Shown here: positions 62,508-64,000 of the stretch, in pieces
Position numbering within the stretch: position 1 is the first letter of the stretch
How the letters are laid out: each line of letters opens with the position of its first letter
DNA from: Oscillospiraceae bacterium
GTDB lineage: Bacteria > Bacillota > Clostridia > Oscillospirales > CAG-272
Assembly (NCBI GenBank): GCA_015064385.1
Contig: SVSI01000003.1
Coordinates: 116,434-180,433 of the forward strand
Direction of reading: 5' to 3'
DNA length: 64,000 nt
Notes under the pieces: model-generated
Told to the model about the DNA's origin: nothing
Databases searched by the model: none
The model's input: the letters and a program-made list of their open reading frames with translations, nothing else
Position numbers and translations under genes: made by a program

Positions 62508-64000
62508 ATGGAAGACATCAGAAACGAAAACGTGCAGAATGCACAGGTCGAGGAAAACCTCAGCGAAATTCTTCAGATAAGAAGAGATAAGCTTGCCGAG
62601 CTCAGAAGCTCGGGCAAGGATCCTTTTGCTATCACTAAATACGAGGTTACCTCAAACAGCACGAAAATAAAAAATGAGTTTGCGGACGAGACCGAAATGA
62701 AGGTCTCCATCGCGGGACGTCTTATGAGCCGCCGTATTATGGGCAAGGCATCGTTCGGACATATAAACGACGGGGAGGGCACTATTCAGGTCTATTTCCG
62801 CCGTGACGACGTTGGTGAAAATGAGTACGCCGAGTTCAAAAAGTGGGATATCGGTGATATAATCGGTATTGAGGGCTTCGTTTTCAGAACGAAAACGGGA
62901 GAGATATCGGTTCACGCACAGAAGATAACTCTTCTTGCAAAGTCGCTTCTCCCCCTTCCCGAAAAGTTCCACGGACTTACCGACAGAGATACGAGATACC
63001 GTCAGAGATACGTTGACCTTATCGTAAATCCCGAGGTAAAGGATACCTTTATAAAGCGTAGCCAGATCATGCGAGAGCTTCGCGCATTCCTCGATAATAA
63101 GGGATTTTTGGAGGTTGATACCCCCATTCTTACTCCCTTTGAGATAGGTGCTTCCGCGCGTCCCTTCTATACCCATCATAACACTCTTGATATGGATATG
63201 GTGCTTCGTATCGAGACCGAGCTTTATCTCAAGCGTCTTATCGTTGGCGGTATGAATAAGGTTTACGAGGTAGGTCGTATCTTCAGAAACGAGGGTATGG
63301 ATACCAAGCATAACCCCGAATTCACCTCTATTGAGCTTTATCAGGCATATACCGATTTCCACGGTATGATGGATCTCGTTGAAGAGATGATGAAGACTGT
63401 CGCTATGAACGTTTGCGGCACTCTTCAAATAAATTATCAGGGCAAAGAGATCGACCTTGGTCATTGGGAAAGAATGACTATGATCGAGGCGGTCAAGAAA
63501 TATTCGGGTGTCGATTTCGCTGCTATTAAGAGCGACGAAGAGGCGATCGCCGTCGCAAAGGAAAAGCACGTTGAGCTTCCCGAGATTCCTACCAAGGGCG
63601 CAATTCTCGTTGAGTTCTTCGATGCTTTCGTTGAAGAAAACCTCATTCAGCCGACCTTTATTTACGATTATCCCGTAGAGAACAGCCCGCTTGCAAAGCG
63701 TAAGCCCGAGGATCCCGCATTCACCGAGCGTTTTGAGTATTTCATTAACGCTACCGAATTCGGAAATGCATTCTCTGAGCTTAACGATCCTATCGACCAA
63801 AAGGAAAGATTTGAAAAGCAGGTTGCAGACAGACTTGAACTTGATCCCGAAAGCAAGGCACAGGTTGATTACGACTATATCACCGCTCTCGAATACGGAC
63901 TTCCTCCCACGGGCGGACTCGGCTTCGGTGTCGATAGACTCGTAATGCTTCTCACCGATTCGGCTTCGATAAGAGACGTTCTTTTGTTCCCCACAATGAA
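62508..64000 (+). CDS. lysS: Lysyl-tRNA synthetase (class II), cut at the right edge
   Basis: About 497 codons lie in the window; the frame is still open but ends in DVLLFPTMK, so only the extreme C-terminus is missing. N-terminal OB-fold (about 65-165), motif 1 region, motif 2 with EVGRIFRNEGMDTKHNPEFT, and motif 3 GLGFGVDRLVML. The ARPF block reads GASARPFYTHHN. AAAGG site upstream. Confidence 0.97.
   Translation, partial: MEDIRNENVQNAQVEENLSEILQIRRDKLAELRSSGKDPFAITKYEVTSNSTKIKNEFADETEMKVSIAGRLMSRRIMGKASFGHINDGEGTIQVYFRRDDVGENEYAEFKKWDIGDIIGIEGFVFRTKTGEISVHAQKITLLAKSLLPLPEKFHGLTDRDTRYRQRYVDLIVNPEVKDTFIKRSQIMRELRAFLDNKGFLEVDTPILTPFEIGASARPFYTHHNTLDMDMVLRIETELYLKRLIVGGMNKVYEVGRIFRNEGMDTKHNPEFTSIELYQAYTDFHGMMDLVEEMMKTVAMNVCGTLQINYQGKEIDLGHWERMTMIEAVKKYSGVDFAAIKSDEEAIAVAKEKHVELPEIPTKGAILVEFFDAFVEENLIQPTFIYDYPVENSPLAKRKPEDPAFTERFEYFINATEFGNAFSELNDPIDQKERFEKQVADRLELDPESKAQVDYDYITALEYGLPPTGGLGFGVDRLVMLLTDSASIRDVLLFPTM

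Overview
The window is a dense bacterial chromosome segment, most likely from an anaerobic, spore-forming member of the Clostridia (Firmicutes). The evidence is a six-subunit Rnf complex, sigma-K with SpoIVB and a SipL-like protein, a threonyl T-box leader, the miaB/ricA-like/mutS/mutL order known from Bacillus, two oxygen-sensitive glycyl radical enzymes with activases, and strong Shine-Dalgarno sites with some TTG starts. A beta-glucuronidase with the glucuronide-recognition N-x-K signature fits a gut habitat. I cannot name the genus. No rRNA, tRNA, CRISPR array, transposase or prophage was seen.

Layout. 1-10 kb: end of an acyl-CoA synthetase, a sugar isomerase-like gene, then mltG, uppP and ftsK, a cluster of stacked hairpins, a DJ-1 family gene, 5-formyl-THF cyclo-ligase, a CPBP protease and rsmG. 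10-16 kb (minus strand): rnfC-D-G-E-A-B followed by a NusG domain II gene and a Gx-transporter gene, from one consensus promoter. 16-25 kb: miaB, ricA-like gene, mutS, mutL, T-box, thrS. 25-38 kb: an XRE regulator divergent from a repeat-containing lipoprotein; a membrane-anchored RCC1-repeat protein; a degenerate M15-like secreted protein; a phosphopantetheinyl transferase; an ACT/phenylacetate-CoA ligase pair; uidA, tmk, a ComEC-type beta-lactamase-fold lipoprotein, another lipoprotein, and an SDR gene. 38-44 kb: RNA methyltransferase and Ppx/GppA, divergent from the sporulation run sigK-sipL-spoIVB. 44-53 kb: two tandem glycyl radical enzyme modules, each with a divergent AraC regulator and a downstream activase. 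53-55 kb: a SipW/TasA-like export operon. 55-64 kb: rsmE, a PucR/CdaR-type regulator, ftsE-ftsX with a degenerate LytM-domain partner and a CtpA protease, greA and most of lysS.

The parts most worth a second look are the paired glycyl radical modules of unknown substrate (one bracketed by near-identical inverted repeats), the FtsEX partner whose LytM domain has lost its zinc ligands, the two-operator switch controlling the repeat lipoprotein, and the dispersed hairpin element upstream of mutS and the DJ-1 gene. Function calls come from motif recognition only. Promoter and operator coordinates were counted by eye and may be off by one or two bases.
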